From assembly GCA_030695945.1 (NCBI GenBank), contig JAUYOG010000064.1, forward strand, positions 62,001-126,000: a stretch of DNA of 64,000 bases, read 5' to 3'. Origin of the DNA: Ramlibacter sp. GTDB taxonomy: Bacteria > Pseudomonadota > Gammaproteobacteria > Burkholderiales > Burkholderiaceae_C. Of this stretch, positions 1 to 9,490 are shown one piece after another. Each line of letters opens with the position of its first letter. The stretch's first letter is position 1. The translations under genes and the position numbers were made by a program. The notes under the pieces are model-generated. The model made no database searches. It was not told where the DNA came from and saw only the letters and a list, made by a program, of their open reading frames with translations.

Positions 1-3000
1 GGTTCACGCTCAGGCGGAAGCCACCCGTGAAGCGGTCGGGCTGCAGCCGCGCCATCACGACGATCAGCTCGTCGTCCTTGAGCAGGTTGCGGTGGGCATT
101 GATCACGCTCTCGTCCGCCGTCGCCTCGATCGTGCCGCTCTTGTCGTCGAGCTTGAACAGCGCGAGCTTGCCGCGCTGGCCGTTGATCACGCGGAAATCG
201 CCCACGATGCCGGCCAGCAACTGCGGCTCGCGGCTGTCGATGAGGTCCTCGACCTGGCGCTTGACGAAGCGCCGCACCTCGTGCGCGACCTCGTCGAAAA
301 GGTGGCCCGAGAGGTAGAAGCCGATCGCCGTCTTCTCGAAGGTCAGGCGCTCCTTCACGCCCCAGGGCGTCGCCTCGACCAGCGGCGGCTCCTGCGTGCT
401 GGCCGCATGCGAGTCGCCCATGTCGAACAGGCCGCCCTGGTTGGCGTTGGCCGCGGTGGCGTTCGCGAAGTCGAAGGCGCGGTCTACCGATGCGATGAGC
501 GACGCCCGGTTGAGCTGCAGCGAATCGAAGGCGCCGGCCTTGATCAGCGCCTCCAACGTCCGCTTGTTGATGCGGGTGCGGTCGACCCGGACGCAGAAGT
601 CATAGAGGCTGGTGAAGGCGCCGCCCTCTTCCCGGGCCTTGACGATGGCGTCGATCGCCTGGTGGCCGGTGCCTTTCACGGCGCCGAGGCCGTAGCGGAT
701 CACCTTGCCCGAAATCGGCTCGAACCGGTACACGCCGCGGTTGACGTCCGGCGGCTCGAACGTCAACCCGAAATTCTTCTGCGCGTCCTCGAACAGGGCC
801 TTGAGCTTGTCCGTGTCGTCCATTTCCACGGTCATGTTGGCGCAGTAGAACTCCGCCGTGTAGTGCACCTTGCACCAGCCCGTGTGGTACGCCAGCAGCG
901 AGTAGGCGGCGGCGTGCGACTTGTTGAAGCCGTAGCCCGCGAACTTCTCCATCAGGTCGAAAATCTCGTCGGCCTTTTCCTCGCCGATCCCCTTCTTCGC
1001 GCCGCCGTCGCGGAAGATCTGCCGGTGTTCGGCCATTTCCTCGGCCTTCTTCTTGCCCATGGCGCGGCGCAGCAGGTCGGCGCCGCCGAGCGAGTAGCCC
1101 CCCAGCAGCTGGGCGGCCTGCATCACCTGCTCCTGGTACACCATGATTCCGTACGTCTCGGACAGCACGGGTTCCAGCAGCGGGTGCGGGTAGTGCACTT
1201 CCTCGCGCCCGTTCTTGCGCGCGCAGAAGCTCGGGATGTTCTCCATCGGGCCCGGCCGGAACATGGCGTTCAGCGCGATCAGGTCTTCCAGCCGCGACGG
1301 CCGCGCGTCGCGCAGCATGCCCTGCATGCCGCGGCTTTCGAACTGGAACACGGCCTCGGTCTTGCCGTCGGCAAACAGCCGGTACGTGTGCGGGTCGTCG
1401 AGCGGGATATTCTCGAACGCGAAGCCTTCCTGGCCGGGGTGGCGCTCGCGGATGAAATCCTTGGCGATCTCCAGGATCGTCAGCGTGGCCAGGCCCAGAA
1501 AGTCGAACTTCACCAGGCCGGCGGCCTCCACGTCGTCCTTGTCGTACTGGCTTACGGCCGAATCGCTGCCCGGCTGCTGGTACAGCGGCGTGAAGTCGGT
1601 GAGCTTGCCTGGAGCGATCAACACGCCGCCCGCGTGCATGCCGACGTTGCGCGTGAGGCCCTCGAGCTTTTGCGCGAGGCCCAGCAGCGTCTTGACTTCG
1701 TCCTCCCTGGCCAGGCGCTCCGCGAGCAGCGGCTCGACCTCGAGCGCGCCCGCGATCGTGATGTGCTGGCCCGGCTTGTTGGGGATCAGCTTGCTGATGC
1801 CGTCGCAGAACGTGTAGCTCATATCCAGCACCCGGCCCACGTCGCGAATGGCCGCGCGCGCCGCCATGGTGCCGAAAGTCGCGATCTGGCTCACGGCGTC
1901 CTTGCCGTACTTGTCCTTCACGTAGTCGATGACGCGGTCGCGGTTGGACTGGCAGAAGTCGATGTCGAAGTCGGGCATCGACACCCGCTCGGGGTTCAGG
2001 AAGCGCTCGAACAGCAGGTTGTACTGGAGCGGATCGAGATCGGTGATCTTGAGCGAATACGCCACCAGCGAGCCGGCTCCCGAGCCCCGGCCCGGCCCGA
2101 CCGGGCAGCCGTTCTTCTTGGCCCAGTTGATGAAGTCGCCGACGATCAGGAAGTAGCCGGGAAAGCCCATCTTCAGGATCGTGTTGATCTCGAACTCCAG
2201 CCGCTGCACGTAGCGCGGCACTTCCTTCTCGCGCTGCGCGGCATCGGGATACAGGTGGAGCATCCGCTCCTTCAGGCCTTCGTTCGAGGCGAAGCGGAAA
2301 TACTCCTCGATCGGCATGCCGTTGGGTGTCGGGTAGTCGGGGAGCCTCGGCTTGCCCAGCTCCAGCACCAGGTTGCAGCGTTTCGCGATCTCCAGCGTGT
2401 TGGCCACCGCGGACGGCAGGTCCGCGAACAGCTGCTCCATCGTCGCCTGCGGCTTGAAATACTGCTCGCGCGTGAACTTGCGCACGCGCCGCTGGTTGCC
2501 CAGGATCTCGCCTTCGGAAATGCAGACGCGCGCCTCGTGCGCCTCGTAGTCGTCCTCGCGCGTGAACTGCACCGGGTGCGTCGCGACCACGGGCAGGTTC
2601 AGGCGGGCGGCCAGCTGCGCCGCCGCGGCCACGTGCGCCTCGTCGTCGACGCGGCCGGCGCGCTGCACCTCGATGTAAAAGCGGTGCGGGAAGATCGATG
2701 CCAGCGCGAGCGCGGCCTCGGCGGCACGCCCCTCGTCGCCCTGGAGCAGTGCCTGGCCCACCGGGCCGGCCTGCGCGCCGGCGAGCGCGATCAGGCCTTC
2801 CCCGAGTTCGCGCAGCCATTCGAGCTTGCAGGCGCCTTGCGCCTTGACCACGTTGCGCGTCCAACCGCGTGCCAGCAGCTCGCACAGGTTCAGGTAGCCT
2901 TGCTTGTTCTGCACCAGCAGCACGATGCGGGAGAGCACGCCCGGATCCTTCGCCAGGCCCTGCAGCAGGATCTCGGTGCCGATGATCGGCTTGACACCGG

Positions 3001-3166
3001 CCGAGCGCGCTTCCTTGTAGAACTTGATCGCGCCGAAGAGGTTGTTGAGGTCGGTGATCGCCAGCGCGGGCTGGCGGTCGGCCGCGGCGGCCTTCACGGT
3101 TTCATCGATGCGGTTGGTGCCGTCGACGATGGAAAACTCGGTGTGCAGGCGCAGGTGAACGAACAT
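1..3166 (-). CDS. dnaE: DNA polymerase III alpha subunit (C-terminus cut by window edge)
   Basis: This is the replicative polymerase catalytic subunit, which adds nucleotides within the Pol III holoenzyme. About 1055 residues are visible and the C-terminus runs off the left edge; the family is usually about 1160 residues. The product begins MFVHLRLHTEFSIVDG, the start of a PHP domain. The catalytic loop PDFDIDF lies at about residues 398-404, so its aspartates fall at 401 and 403, the same numbers as in E. coli DnaE. The third acidic residue is probably in VKFDFLGL. The GPGRGSGAGS loop is also intact. A second alpha subunit, dnaE2, lies at 29-32 kb; this copy has the DnaE1 features and is taken as the replicative enzyme. 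Confidence 0.97.
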   Translation of the reverse strand, partial: MFVHLRLHTEFSIVDGTNRIDETVKAAAADRQPALAITDLNNLFGAIKFYKEARSAGVKPIIGTEILLQGLAKDPGVLSRIVLLVQNKQGYLNLCELLARGWTRNVVKAQGACKLEWLRELGEGLIALAGAQAGPVGQALLQGDEGRAAEAALALASIFPHRFYIEVQRAGRVDDEAHVAAAAQLAARLNLPVVATHPVQFTREDDYEAHEARVCISEGEILGNQRRVRKFTREQYFKPQATMEQLFADLPSAVANTLEIAKRCNLVLELGKPRLPDYPTPNGMPIEEYFRFASNEGLKERMLHLYPDAAQREKEVPRYVQRLEFEINTILKMGFPGYFLIVGDFINWAKKNGCPVGPGRGSGAGSLVAYSLKITDLDPLQYNLLFERFLNPERVSMPDFDIDFCQSNRDRVIDYVKDKYGKDAVSQIATFGTMAARAAIRDVGRVLDMSYTFCDGISKLIPNKPGQHITIAGALEVEPLLAERLAREDEVKTLLGLAQKLEGLTRNVGMHAGGVLIAPGKLTDFTPLYQQPGSDSAVSQYDKDDVEAAGLVKFDFLGLATLTILEIAKDFIRERHPGQEGFAFENIPLDDPHTYRLFADGKTEAVFQFESRGMQGMLRDARPSRLEDLIALNAMFRPGPMENIPSFCARKNGREEVHYPHPLLEPVLSETYGIMVYQEQVMQAAQLLGGYSLGGADLLRRAMGKKKAEEMAEHRQIFRDGGAKKGIGEEKADEIFDLMEKFAGYGFNKSHAAAYSLLAYHTGWCKVHYTAEFYCANMTVEMDDTDKLKALFEDAQKNFGLTFEPPDVNRGVYRFEPISGKVIRYGLGAVKGTGHQAIDAIVKAREEGGAFTSLYDFCVRVDRTRINKRTLEALIKAGAFDSLQLNRASLIASVDRAFDFANATAANANQGGLFDMGDSHAASTQEPPLVEATPWGVKERLTFEKTAIGFYLSGHLFDEVAHEVRRFVKRQVEDLIDSREPQLLAGIVGDFRVINGQRGKLALFKLDDKSGTIEATADESVINAHRNLLKDDELIVVMARLQPDRFTGGFRLSVN

Positions 3167-3220
3167 GCCTGCATTTTACGGGCGGGCCGCGCCAGCCGAC
3201 CGTGCGGCGGACGGGTTGAT

Positions 3221-4903
3221 TCAAACGAGGGTGATGCGCTTGCTTCCTTGGAGTGCGCGCGCAGGCTGCTCCATGCGATGCAACAGGCCCTTCAGGCCGC
3301 CGCTTTCCGGCGCGCAGCGCGTGAAGACGATGCGAAGGTCGAAGTCGCCCCAGGGCCCGAGTTCATCGGACAGGCGCGCGCTGCTCGCCAGGACCTTCGT
3401 GGCACCGGCTTTCACGGCGGGCGCGTCCATGCTGCGGTTGCTCACGGCCGCGAAGCGCGTCTTGGAAAGCCGGCCGATCGACCAGCTGTCGCCCAGCACC
3501 GATTGCAGCGCGGCCGCGAAGCGCACCAGCGCGCGCTCGGTGAGCACGAACCCGTGCTCGACGCTGGTCCGCTCGAGGCCGGGAAGGAGGAACAGAATCG
3601 CCCATGTGCGCTGGCCCTGGCTACCCTGCCGCAGCATGGCCTCGTCGTAGGCAAGCTGGAACCCGGCATACGACAGCAAGGCCGTCAGCGGGTCCCGGTT
3701 GGCACCGACGGCCGCGCGTCCGAGCACGTCGCGGCCGTAGCGTTCACGCATGAAGAGCATGTACCGGAACACGAGCACGCTGGCGAACACGAGAACGTCG
3801 GTCAGGGCATCGCTGAGGTCGATTTCGCTCACGATCTCGAAGTCGAACACGGCACTGGCCACCGCGAGCGCATAGCAGAGGTTGGCGGCCGCGACCAGGC
3901 GCACGTAACGACCGCCCGCCAGCGCGCTCGCGGCGCACAGCGCCAGGCCCGTCAGGCTCGTGAAGACGGCCCAGCCGAGGGCACCCAGCCCCCGCCAGTC
4001 GTGCGGCAGCCAGGCGGCCTGTACCCCGGCGTAGACCACGGCAGCGAGCGGCGCCGCGATGGCGACCAGGCGCGAGACGCGCCGGAAATAGCGCACGTCC
4101 AGTGTGAACGCGGTCATGCTCAGCACCAGGCCGCTGAGGATCACCGAACTGGCGTGCTTGCTGGCGTCGTTGAACCGGGGCCATTCGGGCGTGATCCACA
4201 TCGCCATGGATCCGTTCAGGCACAGGACGAACACGAGGGCCCAGGCGGCCACCACGGTGAGCATCAGGCTCGCGCCCCGGGCCAGCGACAAGGCGGAAAC
4301 CAGGCAGAGCAGCAGCACCATGATGCCCAGGCCGCCGACGAAGCCGGACACGGCGGCCTGGTGCGTATGGACCTTCCGGTAGCCGGCGTCGGGCAGCAGC
4401 AGGACCGGCGACGCGAGTCCGCCGTCGTTCACCAACGTGACGATCACCTGCGCCGGCTGATCGCCCAGCAGCACGGGAAATGCAGGCATGGGACCGACGA
4501 AGGTCCATTTCGACAACGGCACCATGTCGCCAGCCGTCGCGCCCTTCCAGGGGCCGGCGTCCCCGTAGCGGTACCACATGCGCACTTCGTCCATGCGCGC
4601 CGACGGCACCAGCACCACGAACGCTTCCAGATCGCGTCCTGTCTGCAGGACGACGCGGCCGACCACGCGCTGGCTGACGTCCACCTCCAGCTGCGGCTCG
4701 CGCGGCTGGGCCTGCGTGCGCACGGGACTCGCCCACAGGGCGTCGGGATCGGGAACCTCCTGGACGGGCAGGATGTCCACCGCCATTTGCGGGGCAAGGT
4801 TCACGACGGTATCGGTCGGCGCCAGCTGCACCGACGGGATGGCCGCGCCCGCCAGGCAAGGCGCCGCCAGCAGGACCCCGAGGAGGAGGCGCGCGATGAT
4901 CAC
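3221..4903 (-). CDS. 7TM-DISM sensor protein with degenerate GGDEF domain
   Basis: This is a 560-residue membrane protein. A signal peptide (residues 1-20) is followed by an extracellular beta-rich region (about 30-165) resembling 7TMR-DISMED2. Seven hydrophobic helices follow between about 185 and 380, and then a cytoplasmic GGDEF-like domain. The domain keeps a [12 protein letters not shown] stretch at the place of the usual DxLTGLxNRR. The catalytic GGDEF signature is replaced by [10 protein letters not shown] near residue 480. It is therefore unlikely to make c-di-GMP and may act as a receptor or effector-binding partner; that role is inference. It is divergent from trhO, with 73 bases between the starts. 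I see no frameshift: the frame is continuous and the helices are clear. Confidence 0.82.
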   Translation of the reverse strand: MIIARLLLGVLLAAPCLAGAAIPSVQLAPTDTVVNLAPQMAVDILPVQEVPDPDALWASPVRTQAQPREPQLEVDVSQRVVGRVVLQTGRDLEAFVVLVPSARMDEVRMWYRYGDAGPWKGATAGDMVPLSKWTFVGPMPAFPVLLGDQPAQVIVTLVNDGGLASPVLLLPDAGYRKVHTHQAAVSGFVGGLGIMVLLLCLVSALSLARGASLMLTVVAAWALVFVLCLNGSMAMWITPEWPRFNDASKHASSVILSGLVLSMTAFTLDVRYFRRVSRLVAIAAPLAAVVYAGVQAAWLPHDWRGLGALGWAVFTSLTGLALCAASALAGGRYVRLVAAANLCYALAVASAVFDFEIVSEIDLSDALTDVLVFASVLVFRYMLFMRERYGRDVLGRAAVGANRDPLTALLSYAGFQLAYDEAMLRQGSQGQRTWAILFLLPGLERTSVEHGFVLTERALVRFAAALQSVLGDSWSIGRLSKTRFAAVSNRSMDAPAVKAGATKVLASSARLSDELGPWGDFDLRIVFTRCAPESGGLKGLLHRMEQPARALQGSKRITLV

Positions 4904-4976
4904 GTCGATAATTGGCGCATTGGCCGCGTCCAGAATGGTGGACCGCCATATTACGTCCAGCTCATCCAGACAACCC

Positions 4977-5732
4977 GTGCGACCCGTCCTGAATATTTCC
5001 GCCTACCGATTCGTGGCCCTGGACCACCCGTACGACCTGCGCGACCGGTTGCGGCAGGCGGCGGCGGGGCGCGCCCTGATGGGGACCATCCTGCTGGCCC
5101 CGGAGGGCATCAACCTGTTCCTGGCGGGCCCCGAAGCCGCGATCCGTGGCTTCCTGGACGAACTGCGCAGCGACGCGCGTTTCGACGGCCTGGAAGCCAA
5201 GGAAAGCTGGTCAGCGGAACAGCCGTTTCGCAAACTGCTGGTCAAGGTCAAGCGGGAGATCATCCGCATGAACCACCCGGCGATCCAGCCGGCCCAGGGC
5301 CGCGCCCCGGCCATCGACGCACCCACCGTCCGGCGCTGGCTGGACCAGGGCCATGACGACGAGGGCCGCCCGGTCGTCACGCTGGACACGCGCAACGCGT
5401 TCGAGGTCGATCACGGCACCTTCGAAGGCGCCGTTGACTGGCGATTGTCGAAATTCAGCGAGTTTCCCGATGCCCTGCAGGCCCACAAGGCGGATCTCCA
5501 TGGCAAGACCGTCGTGAGCTTCTGCACCGGCGGCATCCGCTGCGAGAAGGCCGCGATCTACATGCGCGAGGCCGGGCTCGAGCATGTGTGGCAGCTGGAA
5601 GGAGGCATCCTCAAGTACTTCGAGCAGGCCGGCGGCGCGCACTTCCGCGGCAACTGCTTCGTGTTCGACGAACGCGAGGCGCTCGATCCGGACCTGCGGC
5701 CCAATTTCAGGAAATCGGCTCCGGCGGCGTGA
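4977..5732 (+). CDS. trhO: tRNA uridine(34) hydroxylase, rhodanese family
   Basis: TrhO (YceA family) uses oxygen to hydroxylate U34 of certain tRNAs, forming 5-hydroxyuridine. The 251-residue product has the N-terminal ferredoxin-like UPF0176 domain ([10 protein letters not shown]...GINLFLAG) and a C-terminal rhodanese domain. The active-site loop [12 protein letters not shown] has cysteines at about residues 182 and 189. I chose the GTG at 4977 because homology begins at once with LNISAYRF and no ATG is nearby. The E. coli protein is longer (about 350 residues), but shorter forms are common outside Enterobacteria. The last 26 bases overlap the convergent pirin gene. Confidence 0.88.
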   Translation: MRPVLNISAYRFVALDHPYDLRDRLRQAAAGRALMGTILLAPEGINLFLAGPEAAIRGFLDELRSDARFDGLEAKESWSAEQPFRKLLVKVKREIIRMNHPAIQPAQGRAPAIDAPTVRRWLDQGHDDEGRPVVTLDTRNAFEVDHGTFEGAVDWRLSKFSEFPDALQAHKADLHGKTVVSFCTGGIRCEKAAIYMREAGLEHVWQLEGGILKYFEQAGGAHFRGNCFVFDEREALDPDLRPNFRKSAPAA

Positions 5733-6603
5733 AGCGGGTCGGCGGCAGCGGGATGAACTCGTCGTCGCCAGGCACGCGGCCCATGCGCTGGGCCTCCCAA
5801 TCCCCGGCGGCCTGCAAAATCCGCTCCTTGCGGCTGGACACGAAGTTCCACCACATGTGGCGCGGCGCGTCCAGCGGATCGCCGCCGATCACGACAAACC
5901 GGGCGGCCTCGGCCGCGCTCACGTGCGTCGGCCCGCCAGGGTCCAGCACCGCCATGGCCTGCGCGGCCATCGGCCGGCCGTCCACCCAGGTCCGTCCCTG
6001 GACCGGGTACACGGCCATCTCGGCCGCCAGCGGCGGCAGCGTCACCGAGCCGCCACCGGGCAGTGAGATGTCGAGGTACAGCGTCGGAGCGAACGTGGCT
6101 ACCGGAGACTTGGCGCCGAACGCTTCGCCGATCAGCACACGCACCTGCGCGTCGCCGACGCGGACCTGCGGAATTGCCGAGGCCGGCGTGTGCGCGAACG
6201 ACGGCTCGTCCTCCTCATGCGCCAGCGGCAGCGCGGCCCACAGCTGCAGGCCGTGCACGACGTAGCTCTTGCCCTGCAGGCCCGGCGGCCGCCGCTCCGA
6301 ATGCACGATGCCGCGCCCCGAGGTCATCCAGTTGATCGCGCCGGGCTCGATCAACTGCCCGGTGCCCAGGCTGTCGCGATGCATCATCGCGCCGTCGAAA
6401 AGATAGGTGACCGTCGCCAGGCCGATGTGCGGATGCGGGCGCACGTCGTGGTTCACGCCGGGGGGCACCTCCACCGGACCGAAATGGTCGAAGAAGATGA
6501 AGGGACCGACGCTGCGTTGGCGCGCCGAGGGCAGCACCCTGCGAACGATGAAACCGCCGCCGAGGTCTTTCTCCTGGCCGGGCAGCTCGAGCTGGATCGC
6601 CAT
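5707..6603 (-). CDS. Pirin family protein (bicupin)
   Basis: A 298-residue pirin-fold protein. The N-terminal cupin contains [17 protein letters not shown], whose histidines would bind the metal, and the C-terminal domain carries [13 protein letters not shown], typical of pirin-like proteins. Some bacterial pirins have quercetinase activity or act as redox sensors; the substrate here is unknown. An AGGAGG Shine-Dalgarno lies about ten bases before the ATG. It is the last of four closely spaced minus-strand genes (pirin, doxX, flavodoxin, pirin), 20 bases after the flavodoxin gene. The two pirins differ greatly in sequence, so they are not a recent duplication. Confidence 0.88.
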   Translation of the reverse strand: MAIQLELPGQEKDLGGGFIVRRVLPSARQRSVGPFIFFDHFGPVEVPPGVNHDVRPHPHIGLATVTYLFDGAMMHRDSLGTGQLIEPGAINWMTSGRGIVHSERRPPGLQGKSYVVHGLQLWAALPLAHEEDEPSFAHTPASAIPQVRVGDAQVRVLIGEAFGAKSPVATFAPTLYLDISLPGGGSVTLPPLAAEMAVYPVQGRTWVDGRPMAAQAMAVLDPGGPTHVSAAEAARFVVIGGDPLDAPRHMWWNFVSSRKERILQAAGDWEAQRMGRVPGDDEFIPLPPTRFTPPEPIS

Positions 6604-6623
6604 GACGGGGCCCTCCTGTGAAA

Positions 6624-7178
6624 TCAGCCCTTGAACTTCGCGGCGATGTCCGCCACGCGCCGGCCGAACAGCCGGGCCGTGGCGAGGTCACCGGGCGCCA
6701 TGTCGCCCGTGCCGCCGTCAGACGGGGCCTGCGCGATCGCGCCGCTGTACGAGGTGAGGTAGTTGATGTCGTCGCGCCTCGCGTCCTTGGTGTTGGCGGG
6801 CATCAGGCCCTGACTCACCCAGATCATCGAGTGCTGCATCGCCAGAGTGAACAGCGTGTGCAGGGTGTGCAGCTTGTCGCCGTTCATGCCCGAGCTGCTG
6901 GTGAAGCCGGCCGCCACCTTGTCCTTCCATTCCTGGGCGAACCAGGGCTTGGACGAGGCGTCGGCGAACTTCTTGAACTGCCAGCTCACGCTGCCCATGT
7001 AGGTGGGCGAACCGAAGATGATGGCATGGGCCGCCTTGAGCGTCTCCCAGCCGCCGGGCGGCAGGTTGCCGTCCGCATCGATGGCGACGAGTTCCGCGTC
7101 CGCCCCTTCGGCCACGGCCTGGGCCATTCGGTGGGTATGGCCGTAGCCGGAGTGGAAGACGACCGCGATGTGGACCAT
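6624..7178 (-). CDS. Flavodoxin-family NAD(P)H quinone reductase-like protein
   Basis: A 184-residue WrbA/flavodoxin-like protein. The start HIAVVFHSGYGHTHRMA is the FMN-phosphate loop, and FGSPTYMGSVSWQFKKF is the second FMN contact typical of this group. Such proteins reduce quinones by two electrons and so avoid semiquinone radicals; assigning that activity here is inference. It sits between doxX (18 bases upstream) and the distal pirin (20 bases downstream), so co-transcription is likely. The neighbourhood suggests a response to quinones or electrophiles. Confidence 0.85.
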   Translation of the reverse strand: MVHIAVVFHSGYGHTHRMAQAVAEGADAELVAIDADGNLPPGGWETLKAAHAIIFGSPTYMGSVSWQFKKFADASSKPWFAQEWKDKVAAGFTSSSGMNGDKLHTLHTLFTLAMQHSMIWVSQGLMPANTKDARRDDINYLTSYSGAIAQAPSDGGTGDMAPGDLATARLFGRRVADIAAKFKG

Positions 7179-7196
7179 TCGCGGATTATGCGGTGG

Positions 7197-7655
7197 TCAG
7201 GCCTTCCCGCGCTTGCCGTCCAGGCTGATCCGTCCGGCGCCGAAGGCCGTGAGTGCCAGCAGGCCGCCCACCACCGCCAGGTTCTTGTTGAAGGCCTGCT
7301 GTTGCATCATCTGCTGCGCTTCCGGCACGGCCCAGTAGGCGTGGAAGATCGGCGTGATCACGGCGACGAAGATCGCCAGTCCCAGGGCGGCCCAGCGGGT
7401 CTGCCAGCCCACGAGCAGCAGCAGGCCCAGGCCCAGTTCGGCGGCGATGGCCAGCGCCGCGCAGAGCTCCGGAAACGGGATGCCCTTGGAGGCGATGTAG
7501 CCGGCGACGCCTGAGAAGCCGGCGATCTTTCCCCAGCCGGCCGGCACGAAGAGCCATGCCAGCAGCACACGGCCGACGAGCGCCAGGGTGTCCTGCAAGG
7601 CCGTGGTGGATACATCTGCGAACGCGGATCGGTTTTGGGTGGTGGTGACTGCCAT
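7197..7655 (-). CDS. DoxX family membrane protein
   Basis: A 152-residue DoxX/DoxD-like protein with four predicted membrane helices (about residues 22-42, 60-82, 87-107 and 120-140). The conserved PAGWGKIAGF motif follows the first helix. DoxX proteins are small inner-membrane proteins, often encoded with pirins and flavin reductases and linked to redox homeostasis; the exact chemistry is unsettled. The gene starts 39 bases after the YhaK-type pirin and is followed by the flavodoxin gene. Confidence 0.88.
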   Translation of the reverse strand: MAVTTTQNRSAFADVSTTALQDTLALVGRVLLAWLFVPAGWGKIAGFSGVAGYIASKGIPFPELCAALAIAAELGLGLLLLVGWQTRWAALGLAIFVAVITPIFHAYWAVPEAQQMMQQQAFNKNLAVVGGLLALTAFGAGRISLDGKRGKA

Positions 7656-7694
7656 GGGGATTCTCCGGTGTTGAAAGAAAAGAAAAGGAAGGGA

Positions 7695-8399
7695 TCAGTG
7701 GGGCGCCAGGTCGAAGACCAGCACCTCGGCGTTGTTTCCGTTGGTCAGTGAAATGGAGGATTCGTTCTCCAACTTGGCTGCATCGCCCGTAACCAGGCGT
7801 TTGCCGTTGACTTCGATCTCGCCGCGCGCCACGTGCACGTAGCCCTTGCGCGATGGCGAAAGCGCCAGGGTGGCGCTTTCGGCACCGTCGAACAGCCCTG
7901 CGTACACACGCGCGTCGGCATGGATCACTACCGAGCCTTCCGCCGCATCGGGCGAGGCCACGAGGCGCAGCCGGCCGCGCTTCTCGTCCTCCGAAAACGT
8001 CTTCTGCTCGTAACTGGCCGGGATGCCCGTGACGTTCGGCTCGATCCAGATCTGCAGGAAATGCGTGACCTGGTCGGGCGCATGGTTGAACTCGCTGTGC
8101 TGCACGCCGGTGCCCGCGCTCATGCGCTGCACATCCCCGGGGGGAATGCCCTTGACGTTGCCCAGCGTGTCCTTGTGCGCCAGGTTGCCTTCCAGCACGT
8201 AGCTGATGATTTCCATGTCGCGATGCCCGTGCGTGCCGAAGCCGGTGCCGGGGGCGATCCGGTCCTCGTTGATGACGCGCAAGTTGCCGAAGCCCATGTG
8301 CTGCGGGTCGTAATAGTTGGCGAATGAAAAGCTGTGGTACGACTTGAGCCAGCCGTGGTCGGCCCAGCCGCGGTCCTGGGAGTTGCGCAAAGTCAGCAT
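7695..8399 (-). CDS. Pirin family protein, YhaK/quercetinase-like
   Basis: This gene encodes a 234-residue pirin of the YhaK type. The product begins MLTLRNSQDRGWADHGWLKS, and the metal site is seen in GFGTHGHRDMEIISYVLEG and VQHSEFNH. I chose the ATG at 8399 because AAAGG lies at the right distance upstream and homology starts there; an upstream in-frame ATG at 8486 would run through the regulatory region. It is the first gene of the four-gene operon and is divergent from the LysR gene, which probably controls it. Confidence 0.88.
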   Translation of the reverse strand: MLTLRNSQDRGWADHGWLKSYHSFSFANYYDPQHMGFGNLRVINEDRIAPGTGFGTHGHRDMEIISYVLEGNLAHKDTLGNVKGIPPGDVQRMSAGTGVQHSEFNHAPDQVTHFLQIWIEPNVTGIPASYEQKTFSEDEKRGRLRLVASPDAAEGSVVIHADARVYAGLFDGAESATLALSPSRKGYVHVARGEIEVNGKRLVTGDAAKLENESSISLTNGNNAEVLVFDLAPH

Positions 8400-8470
8400 G
8401 TCGTGCCTTTCAACGGGATTCGAACGATGTATCCAATGTAGGGGCGGCAGGGCCGCCAGCCGATCACCCG

Positions 8471-8493
8471 TTTTTGATGGCATCATGCAAAAA
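8471..8493. promoter_or_regulatory. Putative LysR operator between the pirin operon and lysR
   Basis: An inverted repeat with arms TTTTTG and CAAAAA separated by exactly 11 bases. It lies in the 125-base gap between the divergent pirin and LysR genes. The spacing fits the T-N11-A rule for LysR-type regulators. The function is inferred from position and symmetry. Confidence 0.5.
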
Positions 8494-8524
8494 ATCTGAA
8501 CGATCTTTCACCGCCCCCCGATCC

Positions 8525-9457
8525 ATGCCCACGGCCCGTGACGTACTGACCCCCGAGGCGCTTTCGCTGCTCGAAGCGGTCGCCCAGGCGGGCAGCTTCG
8601 CCGCGGCGGCGCGCGAACTCAACCTGGTGCCCAGTGCCGTCACCTACCGCATTCGCCAGATCGAGGACGCCCTCGATGTCCTGCTGTTCGACCGCAGCTC
8701 GCGCCAGGCGCGCATGACCGAAGCCGGCAACGAACTGCTGCGCGAAGGCGGCCGGCTGCTGCAGGAAATCGATGCCGTCGCCAACCGCGTGCGGCGCGTG
8801 GCCACCGGCTGGGAATCGGAGCTGACGATCGCGGTGGACACCGTCGTGTCGCTCTCCACCGTGATGGAGCTCACCCAGGCGTTCTTCGAACTTGCGCCCG
8901 GCACCCGCCTGCGGATGCGCGACGAATCGCTGTCCGGCACGCTGGAGGCCTTGAGCTCGGGCCAGGCCGACCTCGCCGTGGGCCTGGCGCTGGAGCCCGG
9001 CACGACGGCGGGCATCCAGAGCAACGTGCTGGGGGAACTGAAATTCGTGTTCGCCGTCGCGCCGCACCATCCGCTCGCCGCGCTCAAGGGCCCGCTGAAG
9101 GACGAGGTCGTCTTCAAGCACCGCGCCGTCGCGGTGGCGGACTCCGTGCAGCGCGGCCAGCCGATCACGCGGGGCTTGCTCGCGGGGCAGGACGTGTTCA
9201 CCGTTCCCACGATGCGGGCGAAGCTCGACGCGCAGCTGCGCGGCCTCGGCGCCGGCTTCGTGCCCGAGCCCATGGCCCGCCCCTACATCGAGAGCGGCCG
9301 GCTCGTCGTCAAGGAGGTGCAGCGCAGCAACCGGCTGGTGCGCCTCAGTTATGCGTGGCGAAGCAGCTCCAGCCCCGGCCGGGCGCTTCAGTGGTGGCTG
9401 GTCCAGCTCGAAAGCGCGAAGACGCGCCGCGCGCTGCTCGAACGGCACCGCTCGTGA
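8525..9457 (+). CDS. LysR family transcriptional regulator
   Basis: A 310-residue LysR-type regulator. The N-terminal winged helix-turn-helix is clear (LLEAVAQAGSFAAAARELNLVPSAVTYRIRQIED), followed by a type 2 periplasmic-binding effector domain from about residue 95. The ATG at 8525 was preferred over in-frame starts at 8474 and 8477, because the helix-turn-helix then begins about 10 residues in and the operator-like repeat stays outside the gene. The divergent layout suggests it regulates the pirin-doxX-flavodoxin-pirin operon and itself. The inducer is unknown; quinone-like compounds are a guess from context. Confidence 0.88.
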   Translation: MPTARDVLTPEALSLLEAVAQAGSFAAAARELNLVPSAVTYRIRQIEDALDVLLFDRSSRQARMTEAGNELLREGGRLLQEIDAVANRVRRVATGWESELTIAVDTVVSLSTVMELTQAFFELAPGTRLRMRDESLSGTLEALSSGQADLAVGLALEPGTTAGIQSNVLGELKFVFAVAPHHPLAALKGPLKDEVVFKHRAVAVADSVQRGQPITRGLLAGQDVFTVPTMRAKLDAQLRGLGAGFVPEPMARPYIESGRLVVKEVQRSNRLVRLSYAWRSSSSPGRALQWWLVQLESAKTRRALLERHRS

Positions 9458-9490
9458 CCCGCCGCAGGCCTGCCCGCGCCGCATGCCACA

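Noticed and set aside
92-5356. A very long plus-strand open frame of about 1750 codons opposite dnaE and the 7TM gene
   Set aside because: It is antisense to two well-supported genes, and its product is a low-complexity Arg/Ala/Leu/His-rich sequence without domains. Long antisense frames are expected at this GC content.
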